A DNA stretch of 64,000 bases from Enoplolaimus lenunculus (GCA_030248215.1 JASANG010000523.1:1-64000), one strand, 5' to 3'. Positions 13,025 to 27,300 are shown, counted from the first letter of the stretch. Notes: a model not told the origin generated them from the sequence alone. Numbers and translations: made by a program.

Positions 13025-13260
13025 GTCTGTGTTAAATTTTGTGCGATTGAACGTCTGGCCAACTTTGGCACGGTGCCACCTGTTTGGGACGGTGCCAAAT
13101 CAGTTATTTGACCATAACCCGTTAACCAAAAGTTTTGATGTAAAAATTTAAAATAATGGACTCAGCTCGGCAGGCTGTGTCGAAATAATTTGAACAATTT
13201 TCAAAATCCAACCATTTTATGCAAACACGGGCAAGGAGAACTCGGAAAGATTCTTCACAC
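13025..13260. repeat. Interspersed repeat (GGTGCCAAATCAGTTAT family), copy 1
   Basis: Contains GGTGCCAAATCAGTTAT, a CCGTTAACCAA block and TTTTCAAAATCCAACCATTT followed by GGCAAGGAGAA-like sequence. The same order of blocks is seen at 55145-55450 and, more diverged, at 31830-32095. Class unknown. Confidence 0.45.
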
Positions 13261-13652
13261 CCTGATAAAGGGTGCTTAATATGCGCGAAGTGCAAATTTT
13301 TTTAAACATTTTTTCAGAACACCGACCGAAACTTACAAATTAAGTAGGCAGAATATTTCGTCGGCTCGGACCCGCCCCCACTTATCACCGTCTTTGGTCC
13401 ATGAGAAGTTCAAATATGTAAAGTATTTTAAAATCCGACCATTTTTGGGCAAACCCAAACACAAGACGCCAAATTTTTACCCGTGTGTTGAAGTTCTTTA
13501 CCCCGAGTATACCCGGGAAAATATTTTTCACGAGCCGGTCTATGTTAACCCGCGGGTCGATGTAGCCATGAATATTATAGAATGCTCATTAATAATCAGA
13601 GCCAATGTAACAGGAGCGGAACAGTATTATATTAACCATATATTACTAAGCC

Positions 13653-14486
13653 TACTGTAGTGACACGAATAAGGGGGGTCCCCATTATGAGTCTATCAAT
13701 AGGAGTCCGTTTTCCTAATAAGAGTCCGTAAGCGGATAGTCTTTAAACCCTAGGTCACTACAGTAAGCTTAAGAAAGAAAACCAGATCGGATTTATATGC
13801 ATTTGATTGAAGCAGTGTGTTTGGCTGATGCTTTTTCCTGCTAACTTCTTCCTCAGTGCGTAGATGCGTTTTTGTTTCTATAAATAAGCGTAAAATATAT
13901 GTTCAACTATAATGTTTACGTGGGTTGTCAGCTTTATGCTTTACATGCATAATACATATTGTTCGGTTGATTAAAAAGTATATGATGTTTTGATGTTAAA
14001 ATGTGGGAGTAGGAGAATAATACTTGAGGCTGTATATTCTATTTTTGCATGATGGAGAAATTGGACTCACCAACAATTAGCCGGCAATGTTAGATAAAGA
14101 TAAAACTCATGAATAGCTAAAGGGCTGTCCAACCGAATGTGTAAAAACGATGTCTACGAGTAAAGATGCATGAGTCCCGATCAATAGAAGTCCGTATATA
14201 TCTAATAAGAGTCCGTAAGAAACCCTAATTAGAGTCCATAAATTTCAATTATCCCTAACTGTAGCGCATAAATGACTAGGCCCAAATAAAGTTGAGTTCG
14301 AAGTTTTGAAAATAACAATCCAAAGTATAACCTTGCATTATCGCTCAAGCTTTTGATGCAAGGCAAATACGCCGGCGGAGGGCGGGTTAAAAATAAATAA
14401 CTGTCCGTAACCGAATAACAAGGGGGCCATCCTCTAAAGAGGCCAAATAAATATTAGTCCCCCTCTTTATTCGGGTCACTACAGTA
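13653..14486. mobile_element. MITE family with TACTGTAGTGAC ends, partly nested
   Basis: TACTGTAGTGACACGAATAA at 13653 is matched inverted by TTCGGGTCACTACAGTA ending at 14486, and by a nearer inverted end at 13754-13765. Internal text such as AATAAGAGTCCGTAAG and TAGAGTCCATAAATTTC recurs here and at about 54508-54665. The arrangement fits a short element at 13653-13765 next to, or part of, a longer one of the same family. Confidence 0.55.
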
Positions 14487-14921
14487 CAACACCTCTTTAG
14501 CCAGGCATATATTTTTACTGTTTCTTGAACATAAAAAAGGAAAAGAATAATATATACCTCGATGATTTATTGTTTATGTAATAGGATAAATATAAAACAT
14601 TGATTAAAAACAGCGTAAAATCCCATCTTTTCTCCCACCGGGGTGTTCACAAAATCTGTTATATATAACGCTTGAATGCTATGAAGACTGAACCGACTAA
14701 TACCTGCATCCTAGTATGACGCTTCTATGAATAATATTACCATTAAAAATATTTTTATAAAATAAATTAAATGTATACTCACTAAACATTTCAGTGCAAC
14801 ATATAAGTCCTTATATGGGAACTTTAAAAAGAAACAAACTTTTTAACAAGCCCAAACCATGTTGGCCCGAGATTATATTCTCACCATCCAGCAGCAAATA
14901 CGATCTCAAAATAATGTCCAC

Positions 14922-15219
14922 CAGGGTGCAACCGGAGGTGAAAAATACCGGAGCCGGAGGTCAACGAAACTTGCCGGAGCCAGAGCCGGACGTGAGTTAA
15001 TTTTACCGAATATCTGCAACATGTTGTTAGGTTGTTTGGTTTTAAGCTTATTTTCTGCGAAACTTTGGAAATTCCTTCCTGAAAATTGTGACAAAAGTAA
15101 AACAAAACGTGTTAACCAGATAAATTTTGCAAAATTATGCAAAATTTTACTGCCGAAGTTGCCGGAGGCCGATTTTCTGCAGGAACCGGAACCGGGGACA
15201 GAGCTCTGGTTGTACCCTG
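14922..15219. mobile_element. Non-autonomous hAT-type element with perfect 8-bp target duplication
   Basis: Begins CAGGGTGCAACCGGAGG and ends CTCTGGTTGTACCCTG, an inverted pair. Both sides carry ATGTCCAC (14914-14921 and 15220-15227), an exact 8-bp target duplication as made by hAT transposases. At 298 bp it is too small to encode one. Related elements lie at 47003-47395, 48087-48461, 37309-38046 and probably 9614-9947. It is the best-supported copy of the family here. Confidence 0.88.
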
Positions 15220-15227
15220 ATGTCCAC

Positions 15228-15614
15228 TCTCCTTCATGTTTTTAAAATCAGCTGTTCAAGCAGCCACCATTTATAACCCAAGCCCAACAATTCACTCTGA
15301 TATTGCACAACTCGACAGGCAACCAGTTCCTCTAAAAAGTTCTCGTAGATGCATTTCTGCTCTCGCTTTTCACCTTTTCAATAGCCCTCATTTTGAACCA
15401 AACCCAAGAAAAATGCCTCGTTCTTATATCGTTTATTGTGGCTATTATTTAATCTACGTTGTTTTCCGTCAAATAGATTTTCACAAACAGACGTTCTGAA
15501 ATTATTAGGTTTTACACGTAGCTTACGGACGTGGAATTTGAAATAGACATACGGTAGTAGTGCGATTTTTGTAGATTTTACACAACATTTACACTCTTCT
15601 TTACATCTCAGTAC
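15228..15614. other. BMS1 3' flank, possible polyadenylation signal
   Basis: Downstream of the BMS1 stop on the minus strand. TTTATT at 15432-15437 reads AATAAA on the gene strand, about 180 bases after the stop, and is the best candidate polyadenylation signal. Nothing else recognised. Confidence 0.5.
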
Positions 15615-18600
15615 TTATCTATGTCGCTTCCGGCCACCTTTCCCACCTCCATGCCGTGACAATCGTTTTTGTTTTACTTTTTCCAACTGACTCAACCGCT
15701 TGCATATTCGCTGACGGGTTGCACGCTCGTGAGCGGTACGTTTCGCAGCCAATTTTTCAACTTCCTTTCGATGTTTTTCAGATTTTTGTCGAGCGACCGC
15801 AGAACGTTTTTCAACAGTATCGTCGTGAACTGTTCTGAGCACTCTTAGTAGTTGTCGCACCTAAATAACAGGCGAATCTTTTCTAAACCTCACCAGAAAG
15901 AACAAGAAAGCCAATAGCACTATTACATTAACCTCGATCTAAAGTGATTCATATTGCATCATTTTTAAATTTACTCATTGTCAAAACTATTACTCTACTA
16001 CGACTCCATCTATTTTTGATTTCAACTCACGTATTCCGAAAATTTCTAAAACGTCAATGTCCGAAAGCACAGCGCAACTTTTAAAAAATTAGTAAAATTT
16101 TATTTCCATGTGCATTGGCCGTAGATTGACAACGATTTACATAACCTGTGAGAACCATCCCGGCTACCGGATCTCAATTATTTGTTTCACTTTCAGTCAC
16201 ATCCACCTTTCGCATACATTAGGCTGATATTAGTTTAACAAGGTTTACATGCACTATAAAAGTATAGGACAATCACGAAAAAGATGACAAATATACGGGA
16301 TGCGACCGGATATTAATGTACCGGATACCGGATATTAACAGGATATAGCATAAATATAAACTGTTGATAGTAATTAGTCGAACTAAACTAAATATCTACT
16401 TACTGAATTAAAATTGATAGCTGGGTTTTTTTTCATTTCATTTCGTGAGTAAAAACTTAACAGCTTATCTTGCTCGAAAACGTATCGCAGCCATATGGTA
16501 TACACGCCTAGTTTTCAAAAGCATCTTTGTGGTATGCGGGACCAAAACCGTAAATATCCGGTATCCGACAAGTTTTATACCGGATAACGGAACCGGATAG
16601 CTGTATAGGTATGGTTTTGCGTCAAAGTCCAGCTCAAGAAATCGGCTGGCAAAACAGTATTGTTCTCTAATGGATAGTTTGTTCAACGTTACACTACGGA
16701 CCAACTATAATAAAAACTAGTATAGATATATAAGTTCCTATAGGATACAAAGTTTAATGTTCTAATCTGGGTATGGTCACTTTTGTGGTTATGTGGTTCC
16801 ATATTCGTCAGATAAATAGCCTACACCAAGCATTCTAACATACATGCATTGTAAGACATATCATAATGGTTGAACGCTGATCCAATTACTTTTATGATGA
16901 AGAAACAACAGTTGGCAACTTCAAAGAGACCATCTCAAAGAAAAATAGAAAATATTGGGCATCATTCGAAAAATATAGGAAATATTACATCTATCGAAAT
17001 TATAGGACCACATAGGACAAAATGAAAGCATAGGAAATATAGAAAATATAAGACAGTTGGGAGCTATGCAAAGTACTTAGCTTATTACTCACTTTAGTCT
17101 CGTGCGGCTCCAATATCACTGCCGAATGCTTTTCAATCACCCCGTCTGCATCTTCCGCGATCTCGTCTAAATCTTTTGCTCGACGAACTAACTTGATCTC
17201 TCCTTTCATCACAGGCAAATCATCAGCTTTGTCCTGGTTATTGATGCCAATATCGGCGTCTACAGCTTTTGCTGCTGGGCACGCCGCATTTCCGTGGATG
17301 TTTTTAGTTTTCAACTCATACGGCAATTCTTTTTCGAGCGTTTTGGGAACGACAAGCGGTTCCGAACGGAACGGACGTCGTTCGACGGGCTGAAGTTTAT
17401 ATTTAGCATAATAACAACATTTTAAAAGATGATTTTTGATAACTTGTTCTACAAAAATTATATTTCTATAACGGAAAATTTCGAATGTGCATAGCCATAA
17501 AACAAAGTGTTAGCTATCCAGGGCTACCTTTGAAAGCGACGACATACCTATCCGACGCCAGAGTTACATAAGATTTAAGCATAGGAAAACTGGTAATGTC
17601 AGAACCAATAAAGATACGGCTATATACACTGAATTCGTATAGCAATAAATAGCTGTATGGGTAATCATCAGATTTGACAGCAAAAGATAAACTAACCTTA
17701 TACATCGAATCTGGATTGTTAGGCACGCTTAGACCGCGTTCAAACCGCAAATTGCCCACAGTTTTCATGCCAGACCAGCCACCAGTTTTAGCGCCTGTTG
17801 GCAACAGTAGTGAATGTACTGGCGTGTAGAATTTGGGAATTGGTACAGCAAACCATGTTCGAAGAAAGACAATATCTAAAAGTATATTAATTAAGGTTGA
17901 TTATTTCTAGGACGAATCCGTACTTTCAAATAACGATAGATTATAATATATAGTACTATGTATCAAATCGGACATTTTTCCTTAATCGGCTAACTTTTAA
18001 TCTAGATAAGAAAACCAATGTCATCAAAACAGGTCCAGAGTGCTAGCTATTGCACCAGACGTCGCATCACAATATGTGAATTGCCGATATACTGAATAAG
18101 AATAAAAAAAAACTAAAATTAAAATCCTTAACTTTACAAATTACACGTTTTTAAAAATTCAAAAACTTACCTTTCATCAAAATTTTGTCTTCAAATGTCG
18201 CACGAAACGCACCCGGAGGCTCCTAAAAGCAAAACGACACTATTCTGTATATAAGTACAACATTCGGACAGAAAACGGTATTTTCAAACTTCAACAATAA
18301 AAAAACGCTTATTCTGACGCAAAAGAAGCGTTCCTTGCTAAGATTAGGAGTGTCAGAAACGTGTTAGATTTTACCAATGAAAACAACAGAAGTTCTTAAT
18401 TTAATAACGAAACTTTTTACAACTTTTTTCACATATATTTTGAATGTTCGCTGCACATACATAAATCGACGCTAAGTAATCTGCTTTCTAAACCAAGCTC
18501 AAGAATATATCCGAGGGTAAACCAAAGAAAACTCACATAGTCACCAATAATTAAATTATATTATTTTCAATTACCCGAATCGCTTTCTTGAGCTGTCCAC

Positions 18601-21361
18601 GAATACCGCTAACACACTGTATCCGTGCACCAGCAAATTTAGCAACTTCCAGCGGACTATTAAACATATCCTGAGACAAACAAAACAAACAATTAAAAAT
18701 TTAATTTGAATGAGATCACTAACGCCACTACTTTAATTTGGTTTGATGTCGTTTTTACAAATTTCAAATAATTAATCTAGTGACATTTCACTATTCAAAT
18801 AAATCAGATGTTTTAAGAAAACAAATTAGCTTTTCACACTAACTATATAATTAATCATCCCATCTACTAAACACAACAGACAGTAATTCTTGAACTCTAA
18901 CCTTGATAAATGCCGTTTTCTTGCAGATTTTCAATGGAGTGCCAGTCAATTTTAATTTCTTAACAATTTGAATTGATTTGTCGAGATTGAGCACAACGCC
19001 GGTTGCCGCGATACGAAAAGATTTCTGAAAAGATAACGGTAAATTTAAATAAATAAACCAAACTAGTTGGAACACCAGAACATTTTTTTAACTTGCACAT
19101 TGTTGATTCGAAAACTAAATACAGTATAAAACACAGCAGCAAAGACATAAACGTACCATATCATTATTTAACGTTTGTACCGCTAGCAATCCGGTGTTTT
19201 GTGGCGTGATAGGACCTATAGAGAAAATGCATAATAAACAAAACAGATAAGACATTGGCTTTTAGGGATCGTACCGCATTAGACCATCTCCCACAGGCAA
19301 TGGTAAACCCTATGCAAAATGTTTAGTTGGGTCAGAAATTCGCTTTAATCTTAAAACCATATTTTCTCCTTCTATTAGGCTAACATTGGGTAAATTCAAT
19401 GTAAAGACCGTTGAAGGAAATCGTATAACCATAATCAATACATCTTGATTTATCGTGACAATAATTTTGAAGGTAACCTCATTGCATCTTCATGTTATCC
19501 GTCAGTAGTACTCGTCGAAAACAACGCAATCATACACCACTGTTTGGCTTTCTTTTCAAAAACAATGAAAAATACTATGATCAAATTTAGACTAACAACA
19601 AAACAAAATTTCGAAAAAGTGCCAATTTAATTACCCCAAAACGATGCGTGACAATGTAAATGCTGCGGCGTGTATTTAATCATCCGATGCCGGCCGTTAT
19701 GATCTTGTGTGCTGTACACGGGAAGCGATTGAAAGCGACGCCAGCCGAGGCTGAATATTAACGGATCGCGATTTTTCAATATTTTCGGATACCATCGGTG
19801 TTTAATCAGGCGAGTCTGAAACGCGACACAAAACTTGTACACTTCACTCGTTCAAGTTACGGCATGGGCTTAGACTATGGCTCAAAGCTGAATAAGTTTT
19901 TTTACTAAACATAAACCTTAGTCCAGATCTGCAAGCACTGTGGAACGATGCCAGAACTGTGGCCGACAAACGCATGTTATGTGCAAAAAACGCTGCTCAT
20001 TTATGCTTTGCGGTTAGCGCGAAGCCTGCGGAACGCAGGAACTGTTTTAAGGCGTTCCACTATGCTGCCTCTTTTGGAAAACAGTAGCAACTGTGACAAT
20101 AAAACATTAAATAACGGGAGGCGATGCCAGAGTAGCAGGGGTGTGGTGAACTTTCGGAAGAATTGCGACGACACAAGGAAAGACAAATTAATGAATCAAC
20201 AGACAATTTTGCGTTGAAAATTGATGACTAAAACAACACGCCGTTGTCCACCGACGTGGACACATATGCAGTAGATTTATCAGTTTAACCAGTGTACATT
20301 GGCGTGGACACTTAGTGTATATCAAGTGTCCACACAGTAGGCATGCAAGAAATGTGTTTTTCGAGTAACAGAGAGGGCTAAAAAGCAATTTTTTTCAGAT
20401 TCTGCGAATCCTATTAGTCTAAAAAAATTAAATTCGTTAAGTTATATCACTTAGTTTTGCCATGGACTTTTAAGGAATAAAACACAAAAACGACATGTTG
20501 TATTATTTTAAAATATTCTTGCCTGAACAAATCCAACATTTTCTTCTCCACTCAATAGTCCACCCAAGATCACGGGATATTCCGGCTCAAAATGTTCCAC
20601 AAATTCCGCCGGAACATTTTCCAGCTCAATTCGAACGTACATTCCAGGACGATAGCCTTCAAGAAGAACACGTTCGGCATCTGTTAGGCCTTCGAAAACA
20701 CTTCTGTTCAACTATAAATAATCAAAAAACACCCCAATATTCCAAAAGGCGCCAAAACGATGGAGTCGGTAAACGACAACGAAAACAACAAAGTTTTTAC
20801 ACTGATCTAAATATATATCTTTTGATTTCGAGAATTGATAATGTTATACTTATCACATCAATTCACCAATTATTGTCAGCTTTTGGAACAAAATGTATAT
20901 CAGAAAGAAAAATTGTCTTCACATCTTCAGTTATTTTTTGCAACAAAACACATTACTATAACAGAAAGGAAAACATGTTTTCACTCCAAAACTCCTACAC
21001 GAGCACTGAAACTGAGCACTAGTACAAATTCACAACACAGATCATTATTCATCAGCAAACTTAGAAGAGAAAAGCTAAATTTAATCTTGTTAAACATTAG
21101 TATGCATGCGTTTACACTTTAATTTTCCAGTCAAAAATTCTCATCAATTTCTCACCTGCGACTGTGCGGCAAACTCGTCTTTGAGTCCACGATAATGCTT
21201 ATACGTTTCATCGTACTCCGCATCGAACATTTGTTTTAATTTTCGTTTTTTCGCAGCTCGTTTTTCTTCAATTTTTGCTTCACGTAGCGCCTTCCGGCTC
21301 TTTTCCGTATTTTCAGTTGTAGTCGTAATGTCAGTACTAGCTGCATCACCTACATCAAAAT
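15615..21361 (-). CDS. BMS1: BMS1 exons 15-24: conserved C-terminal domain and basic tail
   Basis: Exon 15 has [15 protein letters not shown]; exon 16 [17 protein letters not shown]; exon 17 [20 protein letters not shown] and [14 protein letters not shown]; exon 18 [14 protein letters not shown]; exon 19 [20 protein letters not shown]; exon 20 [20 protein letters not shown]; exon 21 [15 protein letters not shown]; exon 22 [19 protein letters not shown]. This is the translation-factor-like C-terminal domain (RIBIOP_C/DUF663) that defines BMS1/TSR1 proteins. Exons 23-24 are charged, with LEPHETK matching human REPHERK, then a basic coiled tail ending [11 protein letters not shown] before TAA at 15615-15617. 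By family knowledge such tails contribute to nucleolar targeting and RNA contact. Confidence 0.94.
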
Positions 21362-24300
21362 CTGCAGGACTTTTGTTCCAGTATTCGTGTTGAACGAGTT
21401 TACAATACTGCGCACTCGTTTACTTTACATTTCCACAATTTTGTTTTTTAACATCAGTTTTGTTTCTTAGCCTCACGTTAACAATGTGTCATAATACACA
21501 CAACTTATACACACTGTGATTGTGATACTTTTTAACATGAGGTTAACAAACACATGCAGTATTTTACAAACGGAGTAGTTCATCGCCACAGAATTCACTG
21601 TAAATTTGAGGCTCTAACGCAATGAATTAAATTTTTTCAGACCAGCTGCATACATACAGGCTTAACCTCATTGTAGTACTCGTCTAACCTTACCTTTGTT
21701 ATCTCCGTCAACTGCCACACTATTTTCTTCAGTTTCTAGATCTACAAAATCACCGTAAACATCTTCGTCACTTTCTGGCGGCATTTCTTCCGATCCACTT
21801 GATCCTTCACCAGCTATATCATCTCGGCAATCGTTTTCTAAAAACATTCTCACAAGCAAACTGTTATCAATACATACAGCCACCATGTTATAGACTTTCA
21901 CACCATTTTCTCCAACTAACATTACTTGACAATATTTTTTCACTCTGCGGGTGCAGAAAACACAATTTCACGCTCCTAAAAGGTAAAGATACAATGAATT
22001 GTATTAAAAAGACAACAATCGCTTCTAAATATCACTAAACTAAACTAAGCCACAACCTTCGGCAGCAGCCAAAACTTTTTCAGCATCTTCTAAATCAGCC
22101 CATCGCCCAGTAACAAAACAATCTCGTATACAATCAAGAGTCTAGAAGTAAAATTAAATTCAATCGCGTAAAACAATATCCTAAAGTTCTTTAGACATTG
22201 GTTATAAGAGAATAAAATTTTCCCCGATATCTATATTATTGAAGGTGGAATGCCCTACATGCATATTTTGGGCATAGTTCAGCACAGAGGTGGACAAAAT
22301 TTCTGTCAATACAATATATATGTATTCATAAATGTCTACGTTATTCTGCAAAAGAATTTGTGGGTATCGATGCACTGACATTGTCAAGTATTTGTCAGTG
22401 TAGCCGTTAGAAAGCTTTGATTGAAACGTTATTCCGCTCAAACTTAAGTGTTCTTTTGTTTTAATTGAGATTTTGAACTGTCGCACATTGCATGTCTCAG
22501 ATTTCAAAGTATTGTGGTGAATGGCAGGTTTCGACATGGTTATGAAGAATTCTGGTAAACACTCAAAATACCGGCACATTTGAGTCTTGCACATGCGTGC
22601 AACTACTTTTACTACTTTAACTAAGGCTTAGTGGAATATAAACAATTAGAACTAGTTTCTAAATTCTGTGCCTGCGTACCACCTATTAACAGTTGGCCAT
22701 AAATCGTGAAACAAACGAGCGACAATGAACGCTGCGGTTCAAAATCCTGCGTCATAGCAGACTTCTAGATTCGGATCTAACAGTAGCTACCGCAATTACT
22801 AACTTGTGATATTTACCACACACAGTTATGAATGCGATCTCAAAGTATAGACCTTTACTATAACAGTGTATCTCACCTCATCCTGTTCCCAGTCACACGT
22901 TTCGCCTGCACCGGCTCCAAACGTCACCAATTGACCAGAACCGCATCCAGATTTCGTTCGTCCAATCGCATTGGTGTACAACGCGCAATCGTCGTAGCGA
23001 TTTGCTTCCTTCTGCGCTGCGATAGATCTCTTTGTCAATGTAAACAATCCCCCTAGTTCGTCTTGTTTCTGTTGGTCAGTGGCTTCACAATCACTGTTTT
23101 CCACTAAAACACTGCACTCATCTACCGAGGATGGCCCTGGCATTTGGTACACCACGACATGTTAATGTATCGCTGAAAATGTTATTTCCTGGTTTGACCC
23201 CCGAGTCGTCATTATGGTAAGAATAAACTAGTAGTAATGGCAAAGACGCAAAGACTATTTTAAAATATTTGATTTGTTAACGTCCTATGTTAATTTCGTC
23301 CCAAGTATGTGAGAGTTATTGAAAATGATACATTACAAGCTTCAATTTTATTTCCAGACAAGCTTACTAGTCCGTAGCAATCAAATCGCGCACCGATAGC
23401 GGGGTTGATTCCGGCCGGGGCACCATACTTAGCATTTAACACAAACATTTTGTAACGAAATCTTTCATTCAAACTACATATGCAGTACTTGGGCACCCTA
23501 CAGGCACCGCTGTATCATTCCTTGTAATCGTTCAATTTCAAAATACAGTAGTAGTTCGACTATATCGTCTGAATGCTTTTAAATTTAAACCATTGCTCAA
23601 CAACTCAGTAAACTCACCGCCGGCAGTTCGACCATACACCAGTTGTGTCCAATTTGTGACACGATTTTGACGTTCGCGATACGCCGCTGCAGCATTTGAG
23701 TACATATCAGAATTGAGAAAATCTACAAACATCGGCATACCTAGGAGTTCACTTCGCGATCAAGAAGTGCAAAAATAAGTTACGGCATACCTAGTAGTTC
23801 ACTTCGTGACCAAGAGGTGCAAAAATAAATTTCATAAAATTGATGCTTGTAAAAATCTGAAATTATCACTCAAAACGGAAACAAGCCGGAATTATTGACA
23901 ACGTTCTTTTGGACCAAATTACCATTTTTGATATAGTTACAATCCAAATGATAAAGCGAAAAATAATCATCGAAATACAATCCAAATCTTCGATAATTTT
24001 AAAAAACCAAATTACGTTGCCCTCTAGATCTTTACACAGATTTGGTATGTTTTTAATTTCTCACTGACTAAAAGTGTTTCAGTCAAACGTAAAAAGCCAA
24101 ACCAATGTATCATTTTACAAACACAGTCATCGCATCTATAGAGCTATTAGAATATTTTAGCAACCATGCTAGAAACCAAACTTTTGATTAAACTTAAAAC
24201 ACAAGATAAACATACACATACCATACTGCGGCAATTTTTTTGGCTTTCGCAAAGAAGATTCGCGGTGAACGCCTTGGCTCCACGGAATAACGGACTCACT

Positions 24301-27300
24301 CAGGCCACTTTCGGTATTTTGGTTTGAACAACCCTGAAATATAGGTTATCTATTGAAAAAATGCGTAAAACACAAATACATTAACATAAATTAACTTTAA
24401 AGTTGCTTTTTAATGCAAACCCCTAAGATATTGCACCGTTTTCTTAAATGTGTATACCACCTATCACCAGTTAGAAATAGGTTTTCAAATAAGCGAACTG
24501 CCGCATCTACCGAAGATAAATAAAATGCAACAAATGCGTCAAGTTTTGAAATTTTCACTGGCTGATTCCAAATTTTTGCTGTCGATAGCCATATAATTTC
24601 TCTCACACATGGTGCAAGATATTCCGGTATTAAATTTTGGTCGGCATAAATTAAGATACTAGTAAAAATGACGTTAAAAATTAAATAGATTTCATTCGTA
24701 TAGTATATAAGCCTTGACAATCGCCGAAAATAAATCAACAAAGATAGACTGAGCTTCCGTGGATTATGAAATTCTAAAATACAGCAGATAAAGTGAATAC
24801 CTATCTCCAGCTAGGGTTATTTCACCAATAATATTGCAAAAAAGAAAATTAGTGGCATGTATTTTTCATATTCCGGTTCCGGTAAATTGTAATTCTAGTT
24901 GTACCCTGCTCACACAATGCGTTAACCCAACTGGAACTCCGGTCATCAAACATAAACTGCGCCAAAGCATTTAGTATTTTATTAGAACATCGGGCTTACA
25001 ACCAGACGAGAGCCATGAATCCTCAAGCCCTTAAAAAATTCTGCTCCCCAAAAAATTTTCGGTCGCCCTCAGTCATAGACAATCCCACACTTGCCCGTCC
25101 TAAAATTGCTTTGCTTTTTACCACGTTGAGCTGTTCACTAGTCTGTAAAACTGTACGCCAATATTTACTGAGAGAATAATTCAATACCAACTCATTAGCA
25201 ACATCTTAACCAAATTGGATACACCTACTAAACAAACAGATGTCACCTGGTTCACAGACTCAAACACAAAAACAGCACCGCCCGCTCCCACCCCAACCGG
25301 TACAGTTATTTCGATTGCTATTATAAATCTGTTGTTTCAATTTGTGCAAAAAACTTAACAAACATTATGTCTATTTTCGCATTATACTCTATAAATATTA
25401 AATATATAATTTATTGCCGTGTATTGATAGCGAGGACAAAGCAATAGGCAGGATCAAACGATACATCGCTTCCAATAATATATTAAATTCAACGAGTTTT
25501 TTCTCACTCAACAAATGTGAACCACGTTAGTAGTAGCTCCCCGACAAAATTCATACTTATAACAATATAATGCATCCAAATGCTGAAATTGGCATAGGTA
25601 ATCGCTACCTAATGTGTATTGTAACTAATGTCACTACATTTAAATTTCTTATGTCTGCAAATCCTCGCAACCTTTTATCACAATGATCATTCTCAACTCT
25701 ACTGCCGTACTTAACATAGCTAATATAATTAGTTAGTAGCTAGGTATTCAATTATCTATTTTGGAGGTTTATAATTAATTTATTCAAATTCCCCGCACCC
25801 AAAAACTTTTAGTGCTGAAATCAAATCGCTTTGTAACCTAAATAATTACGTAGTGAACTAATGTAAAAAGTACTAATTTAGGTTTAATTAAATACGCTAA
25901 TACCCTAACTAGTTAGTAACTAATTATTCATTTATCGGTTTTGGAGGTTTATAAACATTTTAATTAGATTCCTCGCACCCAAAACCTTCTACTACTGAAC
26001 TTATATTGCTTGTAACCCTAATAATTCATTAGAGAAATAATGTAAAATTTCCATACTTACGCTTAACCAATTATGCAAAGTAGCCTGTAGCAAGCAAACG
26101 GTTTACATTTTGATAACCCAAATGCGAGGTGAACAGCACAGAATAATAAGCTTTTAAACAACAAAGTTCATCAAAATCCGTTCGGCGGTGTCTGAAATTG
26201 TTGTCGGACGGACAGACATCCATGTTTCGACCCCACAGTACAAAACATATTATATATAACACTTTTCGTTTCGTTTCGCTCAATAATACAAAAAATTCTA
26301 TACTGCAAAATTAATGATTTTGTCGTGTGAATAAAAAGCAGCATGACCTTTAAAAACAGTTAAAAATGAACCAGTTTAGTTACTGTCTATTTATAGTAAG
26401 CACTATTCAGGGGCGGCATACATTTAGCTGTGTCAGTCAACCACGCATATCGTTATATATTAATGAGAGAAAAATTCGAAAAAATAGAAATATTTTTAAA
26501 CAAAAGACACCGTATATATCAATAATTGGCCTATTGTTATGAATGGGGGGTGTTACCATTTTTGCCATTGTGTTTATTAATAGCTGCCTTTGTCTTAAGA
26601 TTTGCCATTCATGTCTAAATATATAAAACACCGACGTATAACATTATTACGCACAACAGTTGCCGCTGTGGCAAATCCGATTTCGTGAAATGTACGCTAA
26701 CTAGCCGCCCGACTGCTACCGAAGTCTTAGCGCTGTGCTATACTTAAGTCTTAGCGCTGTGCTATACTTAAGTCTTAGCGCTGTGCTATACTTAAGTCTT
26801 AGCGCTGTGCTATACTTTACTGAGCTGGACGCCGGAACGCGCTGCCGCGCGGTAATTTTTAATGAAATATTTTACAGCGCCGCGCGCCGACGTCCGGCAA
26901 AATGTTCATCACCGTGCCGTGCGCCGGCATCCGGCAGCGCGCGTCAAGTATAACGCAACCCTATTCTAAGCATAATCCTAAGCCTAATAAAGCCGTGAAC
27001 ACTCCTTTTTACACATTCAAAACTAAGGCTTCGGCTTATATATACTTAGAGTGCGGTTCAGACTTTGGTTTATTTTAGGCAATTCTTGTCTAAAACCTAA
27101 GCCTAAGTATCAGCCTAAATCTAAGGCATATGAAAGGAAGTGTACAAAAGATTCGAGACCTAACGGTAAGCAACAATTACAATTTATCGAGTGATAAGAG
27201 ATCTGGTTGGTTACACGTCGGTCGACTCGTTGTACGGGCAACGAAATGACGTGATACCAATTTCGAGTGTAATGTATCTTATGACATTGTGTTATGATAC

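Noticed and set aside
14859-15245. 128-residue frame at 14859-15245
   Set aside because: It runs through the hAT-type element and its target duplications and encodes no known domain.
20495-21022. 175-residue plus-strand gene
   Set aside because: It is antisense to BMS1 exon 16 and adjoining intron; no domain or signal is visible.
23137-23180. Alternative acceptor for BMS1 exon 12 at TTTTCAG further upstream
   Set aside because: It has a better pyrimidine tract but the reading frame required by exon 11 meets a stop at once; the weaker ATGCCAG acceptor keeps frame.
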